A DNA stretch of 35,182 nt from Micromonosporaceae bacterium (GTDB lineage: Bacteria > Actinomycetota > Actinomycetes > Mycobacteriales > Micromonosporaceae), in contig WHTQ01000044.1 of the NCBI GenBank assembly GCA_009377645.1, positions 1-35,182 of the forward strand. Reading direction: 5' to 3'. Position numbers and translations under genes: made by a program. Every line of letters starts with the position of its first letter. Position 1 is the stretch's first letter. Shown here in pieces: positions 7,355 through 14,292 of the stretch. The notes beneath the pieces are model-generated. The model saw only the letters and a list, made by a program, of their open reading frames with translations, made no database searches and was not told where the DNA came from.

Positions 7355-7921
7355 TCAGCTCGGGTCGTTTCCGGGGCGCCACTTGATGCCGCAGCCCACG
7401 CTCGGGTGGTGCGGTTCGGGCACCGGCTGGCCGGCCAGCGCCAGGTCGGCCGCCGCCCGCAGCGAGGACCCGGTCGGTGCTTGGCGGCCCGGCCGGGAGC
7501 CGTCGAACTGGCCCCGGTAGACCAGCCGGCGCTGCCCCTCGTAGAGGTAGAAGTCCGGCGTACAGGCGGCTCGGTAGGCCAGCGCCACCTGTTGGTCTTC
7601 GTCGACCAGGTAGGGGAAGCTGAACCCGGCCCGTTTGGCCTGCGCCACCAGGTGCGGCCGGTCGTCATCCGGGTAGCTGGCCACGTCGTTGGAGCAGATG
7701 CCGACCGTGGCCAGCCCGCGCCCCGCGTACTCGTCTGTGAAGGCGCCGAAGGCGGACTCGACATGCTGCACGTACGGGCAGTGGTTGCACAGGAACGCGA
7801 CCAGCAGGGCCGGCGCGTCGGCGAGGTCGGCCAGCCTAACCTCGCCCTCGCCGCCCGCCCGGGGCAGCGTGAAGTCCGGGGCGGGGGAGCCGAGCGGGGC
7901 CATGAACGAGTGGACAGCCAT
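7355..7921 (-). CDS. Thioredoxin-fold (AhpC/TSA-type) protein
   Basis: A 188-residue peroxiredoxin/thioredoxin-like protein. It opens with LGSPAPDFTLP, the standard start of the AhpC/TSA fold, followed by LLVAFLCNHCPYVQHVE, in which CNHC is a CxxC redox pair at the start of the first helix. GICSNDVASYPDDDRPHLV, FPYLVDEDQQVALAYRAACTPDFYLYE (with the cis-proline TPDFY) and LVYRGQFDGSRPG complete the domain. It belongs to the cytosolic NHCPYV class of thioredoxin-family proteins whose substrate is not settled. The ATG at 7921 is preferred over ATG 7930 because GGGAAGA stands about 9 nt from the former and abuts the latter. It is convergent with tatC. Confidence 0.88.
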   Translation of the reverse strand: MAVHSFMAPLGSPAPDFTLPRAGGEGEVRLADLADAPALLVAFLCNHCPYVQHVESAFGAFTDEYAGRGLATVGICSNDVASYPDDDRPHLVAQAKRAGFSFPYLVDEDQQVALAYRAACTPDFYLYEGQRRLVYRGQFDGSRPGRQAPTGSSLRAAADLALAGQPVPEPHHPSVGCGIKWRPGNDPS

Positions 7922-7953
7922 GGCGCCCATTCTTCCCGACCGGGCGTGCTGGA

Positions 7954-8029
7954 TACCATCGAGCCTGCCGACGCTGCGAGGAGGTGACGTGTGTACCGCG
8001 AACTCACGGAGCTGATGGCCGGGCGCTGA
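7954..8029 (+). promoter_or_regulatory. Promoter, ribosome site and 12-codon reading frame
   Basis: TACCAT (7954-7959) is a good -10. It is followed by GAGGAGG (7978-7984), one of the strongest Shine-Dalgarno matches in the window, and 6 nt later by a GTG (7991) that opens a 12-residue frame, MYRELTELMAGR, ending at TGA 8029. The signals are those of a real gene start, but the product is tiny. It could be a leader peptide for the structured RNA behind it, or the surviving 5' end of an interrupted gene. Confidence 0.45.
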
Positions 8030-8052
8030 GGCAGGGGACGGCGCCGACGCCA

Positions 8053-8302
8053 GTGTGGCTGGACTGACTGACACCTACCGGTGGGGAGCGGGGAAGCCTC
8101 CTCCACAGTGACCGGGACAATCCGACAACCCCGGTCGTGGTTCGGATTCAGGGATGGAACAGGCCCTGATGAAGCTGGAACCGGAAGTAATCGCTGACCC
8201 CAGAGGTACGGCGGTGAACGGGTCCCTCGTCCGGCCGAGCCTGGGACCGGAAACGGGAGAGCGAACGGAACCCTGCGCTCCGAGTTGAAGATCCACTTCA
8301 AC
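8053..8302 (+). ncRNA. Hairpin-rich RNA region resembling group II intron domain I (fragment)
   Basis: No protein is supported here on either strand. Four stems follow one another: CCAC + GACCGGG with CCCGGTC + GTGG (8103-8140); TCAGGG with CCCTGA (8148-8169); GGTCCC with GGGACC (8221-8248), with an inner CTCG/CGAG pair; and GTTGAAG with CTTCAAC (8284-8302). GTGTG at 8053-8057 fits the 5' intron rule GUGYG. GAAGCC, a hairpin, CAGGGAT..GAACA..CCCTGAT and then TGGAACC come in the order remembered for domain I of bacterial group II introns. No reverse transcriptase and no domain V are found, so if it is an intron it is a truncated one. Identification is from memory and needs a covariance-model search. 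Confidence 0.35.
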
Positions 8303-8318
8303 CCGGAGGAGCGCAGCC

Positions 8319-8541
8319 ATCAGCAGGCGTGCCCAGAACAGATCTGCCCAGAACCAGGGCTTTACATGTGACAATTGCGGCCTCGACCACCGGCCCGGCA
8401 AGGGCTTGGTGCTGGTGCACCGGTGCGAGCGGTGCCGGGTGGTCCGGGCCAACCGGCTGGCGGTCGACACCGCCCCAGCCGGACGACCTGGACGCGATCG
8501 CCCGGCTGGGGCCGACCGGTTGGCGAGCGCGAGACGGTTGA
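8319..8541 (+). pseudogene. Broken RNHCP-type zinc-ribbon gene
   Basis: Reading from 8319 gives SRRAQN..QGFTCDNCG, the opening of RNHCP-family zinc-ribbon proteins, then directly GLVLVHRCERCRVVRANRLAVD, which resembles their C-terminal part. The middle, including the RNHCP..C..HVD core that names the family, is missing. Near 8475 the frame must shift by one base to continue as PQPDDLDAIARL, ending at TGA 8541. The expected start codon is ATC (8319-8321) instead of ATG, although GGAGGA stands 8 nt upstream. An internal deletion, a frameshift and a lost start together indicate a decayed gene. The function of intact members is unknown beyond likely zinc binding. Confidence 0.5.
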
Positions 8542-8600
8542 CCGGGAGGCCGGCGTCTTCGCCGCTGCGGCGGCCCAGCGTATTCCGGCCGCAGGTGCGG

Positions 8601-8606
8601 TAGCGT
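8601..8606 (+). promoter_or_regulatory. -10 hexamer of the leaderless lipid kinase gene
   Basis: TAGCGT ends 6 nt before the GTG at 8613, with no ribosome-binding sequence between. Confidence 0.5.
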
Positions 8607-8612
8607 GCTGTC

Positions 8613-9524
8613 GTGAAATCCCCTCGGCCGGACGGACCGGTGGCGGTGCTCACCAACCACACCGCCGGCCGGGGCCGGTACGGCCGGCTGCTGCCGGCGG
8701 TGCGGGAACGGCTCGCCACAGCCGGCCGCCCGCTGCGCCCGCTGGTCGCCGACAGCGCGGAGGCCGCCGAGGCGGCCTGCCGGGACGCGGTCGCGGACGG
8801 TGCCAGCGCGCTGGTCGCGGTCGGCGGTGACGGGACCCTGCACGCGGCGCTGCAGGCGCTGGCCGGCACCGGGGTGCCGCTCGGGGTGGTGCCGGCCGGC
8901 ACCGGCAACGACCTCGCCACCGGCCTCGGGTTCCCGGCGGCGCCGCTGGCCGCCGCCGACGTGGTCGCCGCCGCCCTGCGGGCCGGCACCAGCCGGCGAG
9001 TGGACCTGGCCCGGGTCACCGGCCCGGACGGGACCCAGCGCTGGTTCGGCGGGGTGCTGGCGGCCGGGTTCGACGCGATAGTGAACGCCCGGGCGAACCG
9101 GCTGCGCTGGCCTCGCGGGGACCGCCGCTACGACCTGGCGATCTTCCTGGAGCTGGTGCGGCTGCGCCCGCGCGCCTACCTGATGCACCTGGACGGCGTG
9201 CCGCACCCGCTGTCGGCGGTCCTGGTGGCGGTCGGCAACACCGCCAGCTACGGCGGCGGGATCCGGATCTGCCCGGACGCGGACCCGACCGACGGGCTGC
9301 TCGACGTGGTGGTCGGCGGCCAGATGAGCCGGATCACCCTGGCCCGGCTGCGGCCGCACTCGTACCGGGGGACTCACGTGCACCACCGGCTGGTCACCAG
9401 CTACCGGGCCCGGCAGGTGCGGCTGGCCGCCGACGGGATCACCACCTACGCCGACGGGGAGCGCTGCCTGCCGCTGCCCGCCACGTTGGCCGCGGTGCCA
9501 GGCGCGCTGGCCGTCCTGACGTAG
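8613..9524 (+). CDS. Diacylglycerol/lipid kinase family protein
   Basis: A 303-residue member of the DagK/YegS/sphingosine-kinase catalytic family, which phosphorylates membrane diacylglycerol or related lipids. It begins with the nucleotide-binding strand VAVLTNHTAGRGR. The signature GGDGTLHAALQAL has GGDGT at residues 71-75, and GVVPAGTGNDLATGLG follows (GTGND loop). The C-terminal beta domain has GFDAIVNARANR, VAVGNTASYGGGIRICPDADPTDGLLDVVV and ADGERCLPLP. Length and motif order are those of a complete enzyme. The GTG start is supported by a TAGCGT -10. The stop codon TAG forms part of the next gene's -10, which places helY immediately behind it on its own promoter. Confidence 0.92.
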   Translation: MKSPRPDGPVAVLTNHTAGRGRYGRLLPAVRERLATAGRPLRPLVADSAEAAEAACRDAVADGASALVAVGGDGTLHAALQALAGTGVPLGVVPAGTGNDLATGLGFPAAPLAAADVVAAALRAGTSRRVDLARVTGPDGTQRWFGGVLAAGFDAIVNARANRLRWPRGDRRYDLAIFLELVRLRPRAYLMHLDGVPHPLSAVLVAVGNTASYGGGIRICPDADPTDGLLDVVVGGQMSRITLARLRPHSYRGTHVHHRLVTSYRARQVRLAADGITTYADGERCLPLPATLAAVPGALAVLT

Positions 9525-9527
9525 GTT
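9522..9527 (+). promoter_or_regulatory. -10 hexamer of helY overlapping the lipid kinase stop
   Basis: TAGGTT, whose TAG (9522-9524) is the stop codon of the gene before, ends 7 nt before the helY ATG at 9535. Confidence 0.55.
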
Positions 9528-9534
9528 GGACGGT

Positions 9535-12276
9535 ATGAGCAGTCCCGCCGAGCGGTATGCCGCCGCCCGCCGGCGGGAGCCGGCCGACAGCGACCGGCAG
9601 CAACCGCAGCTCGCCGAGTTCGCCGCCGGGCTGGACTTCCCGCTCGACGAGTTCCAGCGCACCGCCTGCCAGGCGCTCGAGCGGGGCAGCAGCGTGCTGG
9701 TGTGTGCCCCCACCGGCGCGGGCAAGACCGTGGTGGGGGAGTTCGCGGTCGCCCTGGCGCTGGCCGGGCGCGGCAAGTGCTTCTACACCACGCCGATTAA
9801 GGCGCTGTCCAACCAGAAGTACCACGACCTGGTACGGGTGCACGGGGCGGACCGGGTGGGGCTGCTCACCGGCGACAACTCGGTCAACGGCGAGGCGCCG
9901 GTGGTGGTGATGACCACCGAGGTGCTGCGCAACATGCTCTACGCCGGGTCGCGCACGCTGGCCGGCCTGTCCTACGTGGTGATGGACGAGGTGCACTACC
10001 TCGCCGACCGGTTCCGGGGGGCGGTCTGGGAAGAGGTGATCATCCACCTGCCGGCCAGCGTCTCGCTGGTCTCGCTGTCGGCGACCGTCTCCAACGCGGA
10101 GGAGTTCGCCGACTGGCTGGTGACCGTGCGGGGCGAGACCGAGGTGGTGGTCAGCGAGCACCGGCCGGTGCCGCTGTGGCAGCACATGCTGGTGGGCCGC
10201 CGGATGTTCGACACGTTGCACGAGGCGGCCGGTGGGTACGAGGTGCACCCGGAGCTGCTTCGCCACACCCGGGAGCTGACCCGGCGAAACGGCGCCGGCG
10301 CCGGTGGCCGGGGCGACCGGGACCGCCGGCGCGGCTACCGGGGCTGGCGCTCGCTGGTGCCCACCCGCCCGGAGGTGGTGGAGCGGCTGGACCGGGAGGG
10401 GCTGCTGCCGGCGATCGTGTTCATCTTCAGCCGGGCCGGCTGCGACGCCGCCGTGCAGCAGTGCCTGGCCGCCGGGCTGCGGCTGACCAGTCCGGAGGAG
10501 CGGGCCGAGATCCAGGCGGTGGCGCAGGCCCGGGTCGCCGGCATCCCGGCCGAGGACCTGGCGGTGCTCGGCTACCGGCAATGGCTGGACGGGCTGCAGC
10601 GGGGCCTGGCCGCCCACCACGCCGGGGCGCTGCCGGCGTTCAAGGAGGTGGTGGAGGAGCTGTTCGTACGGGGGCTGGTCAAGGCGGTCTTCGCCACCGA
10701 GACACTGGCGCTCGGGATCAACATGCCGGCCCGCAGCGTGGTGCTGGAGCGGCTGGTGAAGTTCGACGGCGAGTCCCACGTGGACCTGACACCGGGGGAG
10801 TACACCCAGCTTACCGGCCGGGCCGGCCGGCGCGGGATCGACGTGGAGGGGCACGCGGTGGTGGTGTGGTCCCCGGAGCTGGACCCGCGGCAGGTGGCCG
10901 GGCTGGCCTCGACCCGCACCTACCCGCTGCGGTCCAGCTTCCGCCCGTCGTACAACATGGCGGTGAACCTGGTGGGCACGCTCGGGGTGGCGCCGGCCCG
11001 GACCCTGCTGGAGTCCTCGTTCGCCCAGTTCCAGGCCGACCGGGCAGTGGTCGGGATCGCCCGGCAGGTGCAGCGCAACACCGAGGCGATCGCCGCCCTC
11101 ACCGCCGAGCTGGCCTGTGACCGGGGCGACTTCGAGGAGTACTTCGCGCTGCGGCGGCAGGCCACCGAACGGGAGCGGTCGCTGGCCCGGGAGGGGGCGG
11201 CGGCCCGCCGGGCGGCGGCGGTCGACTCGCTGTCACGGCTGCGGGTCGGCGACGTGATCCAGGTGCCGGCCGGCCGGCGGGCCGGGCTGGCGGTGGTGCT
11301 GGACCCGGACACCGGCGGCTTCGCGGACCCGAAGCCGCTGCTGCTCACCGAGCAGCGGTGGGCCGGCCGGGTGCCGGCCAGCGACTTCGTCACGCCGGTG
11401 CGGGCGCTGGCCCGGGTCCGGGTCCCCCGGCACTTCAACCACCGCTCGCCGGCCGCCCGCCGGGACCTGGCGGCGAGCCTGCGGGTCGCGCCGGTCCCGG
11501 CGCCCGGACGGCGGCGCCCGCGCACCGGCGAGGACCGGCAGCTGGCCGAGCTGCGGGGGAAGCTGCGCCGGCACCCGTGTCACGGCTGCGAGCAGCGCGA
11601 GGAGCATGCCCGGGCGGCCGAGCGCCGGCACCGGCTGGAGCGCGACACCGAGGCGCTGCGCGCCCGGGCGACCAGCCGCACCGGTTCGCTGGCCCGCACC
11701 TTCGACCGGGTGGTGGGGCTGCTGACCGCCCGCGGCTACCTGACCGCCGCCGGGGAGGTCACGCCCGCCGGCCGGACCCTGGCCCGGGTCTGGGCCGAGT
11801 CCGACCTGCTGGTGGCCGAGTGCCTGCGGCGGGGGCTGTGGGAGGGGCTCGGTCCCGCGCAGCTGGCCGCGGCCGTCTCGGCGGCCGTCTACCAGTCCCG
11901 CCGGGACGGCGACGAGCCGGCCAGCGTCCCGGGCGGTGCGGTGGCGGACGCGATCGACGAGACCGGCAAGGTGTGGGAGGAGCTGGCCGCCGACGAGGCC
12001 GGCCGGGCGCTGGCGCTGACCCGGGAGCCGGACCCCGGCTTCGCGTGGCCGATCTTCCGGTGGGTACGCGGGGAACCGCTGGGCCAGGTGCTGGCCAGCG
12101 GCTCGTTCGACGGGGAGCTGCCGGCCGGCGACTTCGTCCGGTGGGCGCGGCAGGTGGTGGACCTGCTGGCCCAGCTCGCCGACGCCGACGGGGTGCCCTG
12201 GCCGATCCGCGCCACCGCCCGGCAGGCGGTGGCGCGGATCGGCCGCGGGGTGGTCGCCGACACCGGGGTCCGCTGA
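9535..12276 (+). CDS. helY: Ski2/Mtr4-like DEVH-box RNA helicase HelY
   Basis: A 913-residue superfamily-2 helicase of the Ski2/Mtr4 type, probably acting in RNA turnover. The Q-like start is FPLDEFQRTACQAL. Walker A is APTGAGKT (residues 58-65), motif Ia TTPIKALSNQKY, motif II DEVH (151-154), motif III SLSATVSN, motif V FATETLALGINMPARSVV and motif VI QLTGRAGRRGID. A Ski2-type C-terminal region follows, with an SFAQFQAD-like segment, a charged coiled region around the RRHPCHGCEQREEHARAAERRHRLERDTEAL block (a possible metal site, CHGC), and a DSHCT-type helical end. The ATG at 9535 is chosen over the TTG at 9526 because a leaderless -10 stands 7 nt before it. A hairpin at 12361 may end the transcript. 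Confidence 0.95.
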   Translation: MSSPAERYAAARRREPADSDRQQPQLAEFAAGLDFPLDEFQRTACQALERGSSVLVCAPTGAGKTVVGEFAVALALAGRGKCFYTTPIKALSNQKYHDLVRVHGADRVGLLTGDNSVNGEAPVVVMTTEVLRNMLYAGSRTLAGLSYVVMDEVHYLADRFRGAVWEEVIIHLPASVSLVSLSATVSNAEEFADWLVTVRGETEVVVSEHRPVPLWQHMLVGRRMFDTLHEAAGGYEVHPELLRHTRELTRRNGAGAGGRGDRDRRRGYRGWRSLVPTRPEVVERLDREGLLPAIVFIFSRAGCDAAVQQCLAAGLRLTSPEERAEIQAVAQARVAGIPAEDLAVLGYRQWLDGLQRGLAAHHAGALPAFKEVVEELFVRGLVKAVFATETLALGINMPARSVVLERLVKFDGESHVDLTPGEYTQLTGRAGRRGIDVEGHAVVVWSPELDPRQVAGLASTRTYPLRSSFRPSYNMAVNLVGTLGVAPARTLLESSFAQFQADRAVVGIARQVQRNTEAIAALTAELACDRGDFEEYFALRRQATERERSLAREGAAARRAAAVDSLSRLRVGDVIQVPAGRRAGLAVVLDPDTGGFADPKPLLLTEQRWAGRVPASDFVTPVRALARVRVPRHFNHRSPAARRDLAASLRVAPVPAPGRRRPRTGEDRQLAELRGKLRRHPCHGCEQREEHARAAERRHRLERDTEALRARATSRTGSLARTFDRVVGLLTARGYLTAAGEVTPAGRTLARVWAESDLLVAECLRRGLWEGLGPAQLAAAVSAAVYQSRRDGDEPASVPGGAVADAIDETGKVWEELAADEAGRALALTREPDPGFAWPIFRWVRGEPLGQVLASGSFDGELPAGDFVRWARQVVDLLAQLADADGVPWPIRATARQAVARIGRGVVADTGVR

Positions 12277-12360
12277 GGACACCGGGCCGGTTGGTGCCGG
12301 CGCCGGGCTGCTAGAACACGGTGCTGCTGCCGCCCGGGTTGTTCGGGCCAGTTGGTCGAT

Positions 12361-12378
12361 TGCGGACGCTCGTCCGCA
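12361..12378. terminator. Hairpin between helY and the MHYT gene
   Basis: TGCGGAC, loop GCTC, GTCCGCA gives a perfect 7-bp stem 85 nt after helY. No U-run follows, as is common for actinobacterial terminators. The rest of 12277-12475 shows nothing recognisable apart from the ribosome site of the next gene. Confidence 0.4.
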
Positions 12379-12475
12379 GAGTCACCATCACTCTGACCCG
12401 GCCGGGTTGTCAGGCCGGGGTAGGGAGGTACGGGGGGTGGCGGCCGCGCCAGCCGGCGCGGCGAGGGGGAACGGA

Positions 12476-13432
12476 ATGGCAGAGATTGACCACTTTACGT
12501 ACGGACCGGTCACGCCCGGGTTGGCGTACGCGCTGTCGGTGCTCGGCGCGCTGCTCGGCCTGACCTGCACCGTCCGCGCCCGGGCCGCCGACTCGGCCGC
12601 CCGGCGGGCCTGGTTCCTGCTGCTGGCGGCATGGGCAATCGGCGGCACCGGGATCTGGGTCATGCACTTCATCGCGATGCTCGGGTTCGGGGTGTCCGGC
12701 TCGGAGATCCGCTACGACGTGCCGATCACGACCGCCAGCGCGGTGATCGCGATCGGGGTGGTGGGGGTGGGCCTGTTCACCGCGGGGATCGGCCGGCCGC
12801 ACCCGGTGAAGATCATCCTCGGTGGCACGTTCGCCGGGCTCGGGGTGGCGGCAATGCACTACACCGGGATGGCGGCGATGCAGATCAACGGGACCGTCCG
12901 CTACGACGACCAGCTGGTCGCCGGGTCGGTCGCGATCGCGGTGGTGGCGGCCACGGTGGCGCTGTGGTTCACGGTGACCGTCCGCAAGCCGGTCGCGATC
13001 ATCGCCTCGGCGCTGGTGATGGGGGTGGCGGTCTGCGGGATGCACTACACCGGGATGGCCGCGATGCGGGTGCACCTGCACGAGCCCGGACCGCTGACCG
13101 GCTCCACCGCGTTCGCGCTGATCCTGCCGATCGTGCTACTGGTGATCCTGGTGGTGGTCGGGCTGGTCTACGCGGTGCTCGCGGCCCCCACCGACGAGGA
13201 CCGGGCCGGCGCCGCCTACCTGGCGGAGCGGATCGCCAGCCGGCCGCCGCCGGACCGGCCGGCCGGCTCCGGAACCGGCTCGGGCTCAGGACCGGGCTTG
13301 GGAGCGGCTCGGTTCGGCGGCGCCGGCCAGCGCGTCGACCAGCCGGCGGCAGGGACCGGCCAGGTTCCAGGTCCCGGCCAGCGCCAGCAGCCGGTCCGGG
13401 TCGGCCGGCGTGGCCGGCAGAACCGGGTCTAG
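12476..13432 (+). CDS. MHYT-domain integral membrane sensor
   Basis: A 318-residue membrane protein with seven predicted helices built from repeated MHYT units: MHFIAML (about residue 62), MHYTGMAAMQI and MHYTGMAAMRV. The conserved Met and His residues of this domain are proposed to bind a metal, probably copper, to sense O2, CO or NO. No output domain (GGDEF, EAL or kinase) is attached; after the last helix comes a soluble tail of about 75 residues with a Gly/Ser stretch. The ATG at 12476 is chosen because GAGGGGGA stands 6 nt upstream; the frame itself is open from 12407. The last 147 bp overlap the 3' end of the convergent exonuclease gene, and the tail encoded there has no sign of a folded domain. 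Confidence 0.88.
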   Translation: MAEIDHFTYGPVTPGLAYALSVLGALLGLTCTVRARAADSAARRAWFLLLAAWAIGGTGIWVMHFIAMLGFGVSGSEIRYDVPITTASAVIAIGVVGVGLFTAGIGRPHPVKIILGGTFAGLGVAAMHYTGMAAMQINGTVRYDDQLVAGSVAIAVVAATVALWFTVTVRKPVAIIASALVMGVAVCGMHYTGMAAMRVHLHEPGPLTGSTAFALILPIVLLVILVVVGLVYAVLAAPTDEDRAGAAYLAERIASRPPPDRPAGSGTGSGSGPGLGAARFGGAGQRVDQPAAGTGQVPGPGQRQQPVRVGRRGRQNRV

Positions 13433-14242
13433 CTGTGGCAGCGGGACGTCCCGGGCCACCCGGACCACGGTCTGCGCCACCGCCAGGTAGTCGTGCGCCG
13501 CCGCCAGCTTGCCGCGCAGCCCGGGGGCGAACCCGGCGTCCGGGTCGTCCAGCGCGGCCACGATCGTGGCCAGGTCGCCGTGCCGCGTCACCAGCCGGGC
13601 GGCGGTCTTGTCGCCGACCCCGGCCACGCCCGGCAGGCCGTCGCTGGGGTCACCCCGCAGCGCCGCGAAGTCCACATAGGCGCCGGCCGGCACCCCGTAC
13701 CGGGCCTGCACCGCGGTGTCGTCGAAGACCTCCAGGTTGGCCACGCCGCGGCCGCAGTACAGCAACCGCACCGGCACCGAGTCGTCCACCAGCTGGAACA
13801 GGTCCCGGTCACCGGAGACCACCTCGACCGGTCCGGGACCGACCGTGGCCAGGGTGCCGAGCACGTCGTCGGCCTCGTACCCGGCCACCCCGACCGCCGG
13901 GATCCCCACCGCGGCCAGCAGGTCGAGGATCACCGGGATCTGCGGGACCAGCAGGTTCGGCACCGACTCCTCGCCCGGGGGGCCGCCGCTGGCCAGCCGG
14001 TGAGTCTTGTACGAGGGCAGCAGCGCCACCCGCCAGGCCGGGCGCCAGTCGGCGTCCATCGCGCACACCAGCCGACCCGGTGCCCGGGTGCGGATCAGTG
14101 TGGACAGCATGTCGAGGAACCCGCGGACCGCGTTGACCGGGGTGCCGTCGGCGGTGGTCGCGGCGGCGGTCGGAATGCCGTGGAAGGCGCGGAAGTACAG
14201 GCTCGGGGCGTCCACCGCCAGCAGTGGTCGGGTCGTCGTCAC
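13286..14242 (-). CDS. 5'-3' exonuclease (PolA N-terminal/FEN-like domain)
   Basis: A stand-alone 5'-3' exonuclease/flap nuclease of 318 residues, like the N-terminal domain of DNA polymerase I. LLAVDAPSLYFRAFHG opens the fold with the first metal aspartate. AMDADWRPAWRVALLPSYKTHR is the arch region, GYEADDVLGTLA and VEVVSGDRDLFQLVDD carry further metal-binding acidic residues, and ALRGDPSDGLPGVAGVGDKTAARLV is the helix-hairpin-helix that grips DNA. It probably acts on flaps and RNA primers beside PolA. The GTG at 14242 is the first start in frame; an ATG is not available. The gene is divergent from the acyl-CoA dehydrogenase (50 bp) and overlaps the MHYT gene at its 3' end. Confidence 0.93.
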   Translation of the reverse strand: MTTTRPLLAVDAPSLYFRAFHGIPTAAATTADGTPVNAVRGFLDMLSTLIRTRAPGRLVCAMDADWRPAWRVALLPSYKTHRLASGGPPGEESVPNLLVPQIPVILDLLAAVGIPAVGVAGYEADDVLGTLATVGPGPVEVVSGDRDLFQLVDDSVPVRLLYCGRGVANLEVFDDTAVQARYGVPAGAYVDFAALRGDPSDGLPGVAGVGDKTAARLVTRHGDLATIVAALDDPDAGFAPGLRGKLAAAHDYLAVAQTVVRVARDVPLPQLDPVLPATPADPDRLLALAGTWNLAGPCRRLVDALAGAAEPSRSQARS

Positions 14243-14279
14243 CCGGACAGCTTGGCATACACTCGGCCAGAACGAGCAT

Positions 14280-14285
14280 TAAGCT
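14280..14285 (+). promoter_or_regulatory. -10 hexamer of the leaderless acyl-CoA dehydrogenase gene
   Basis: TAAGCT ends 7 nt before the ATG at 14293. It also supports this ATG over the in-frame upstream starts. Confidence 0.5.
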
Positions 14286-14292
14286 GGACGGC

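Noticed and set aside
7922-7930. ATG at 7930 as start of the thioredoxin-like gene
   Set aside because: The purine-rich ribosome site abuts this ATG, whereas its distance to the ATG at 7921 is normal.
8184-8235. Fragment of 16S rRNA (AGTAATCGC followed by GCGGTGAA and GGTCCC resembles the rRNA 3' region)
   Set aside because: Only short blocks match and the sequence between and around them does not. The stems belong to the larger hairpin-rich element.
8053-8541. CRISPR array or insertion sequence in the unexplained stretch
   Set aside because: No regularly spaced repeats, no transposase frame and no terminal inverted repeats are visible.
8298-9776. Long minus-strand frame over the lipid kinase gene
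   Set aside because: Antisense to a gene with GGDGT and GTGND motifs; no credible protein in the translation.
12277-12475. tRNA gene between helY and the MHYT gene
   Set aside because: No D-arm, T-loop consensus or acceptor pairing could be assembled; only one simple hairpin is present.
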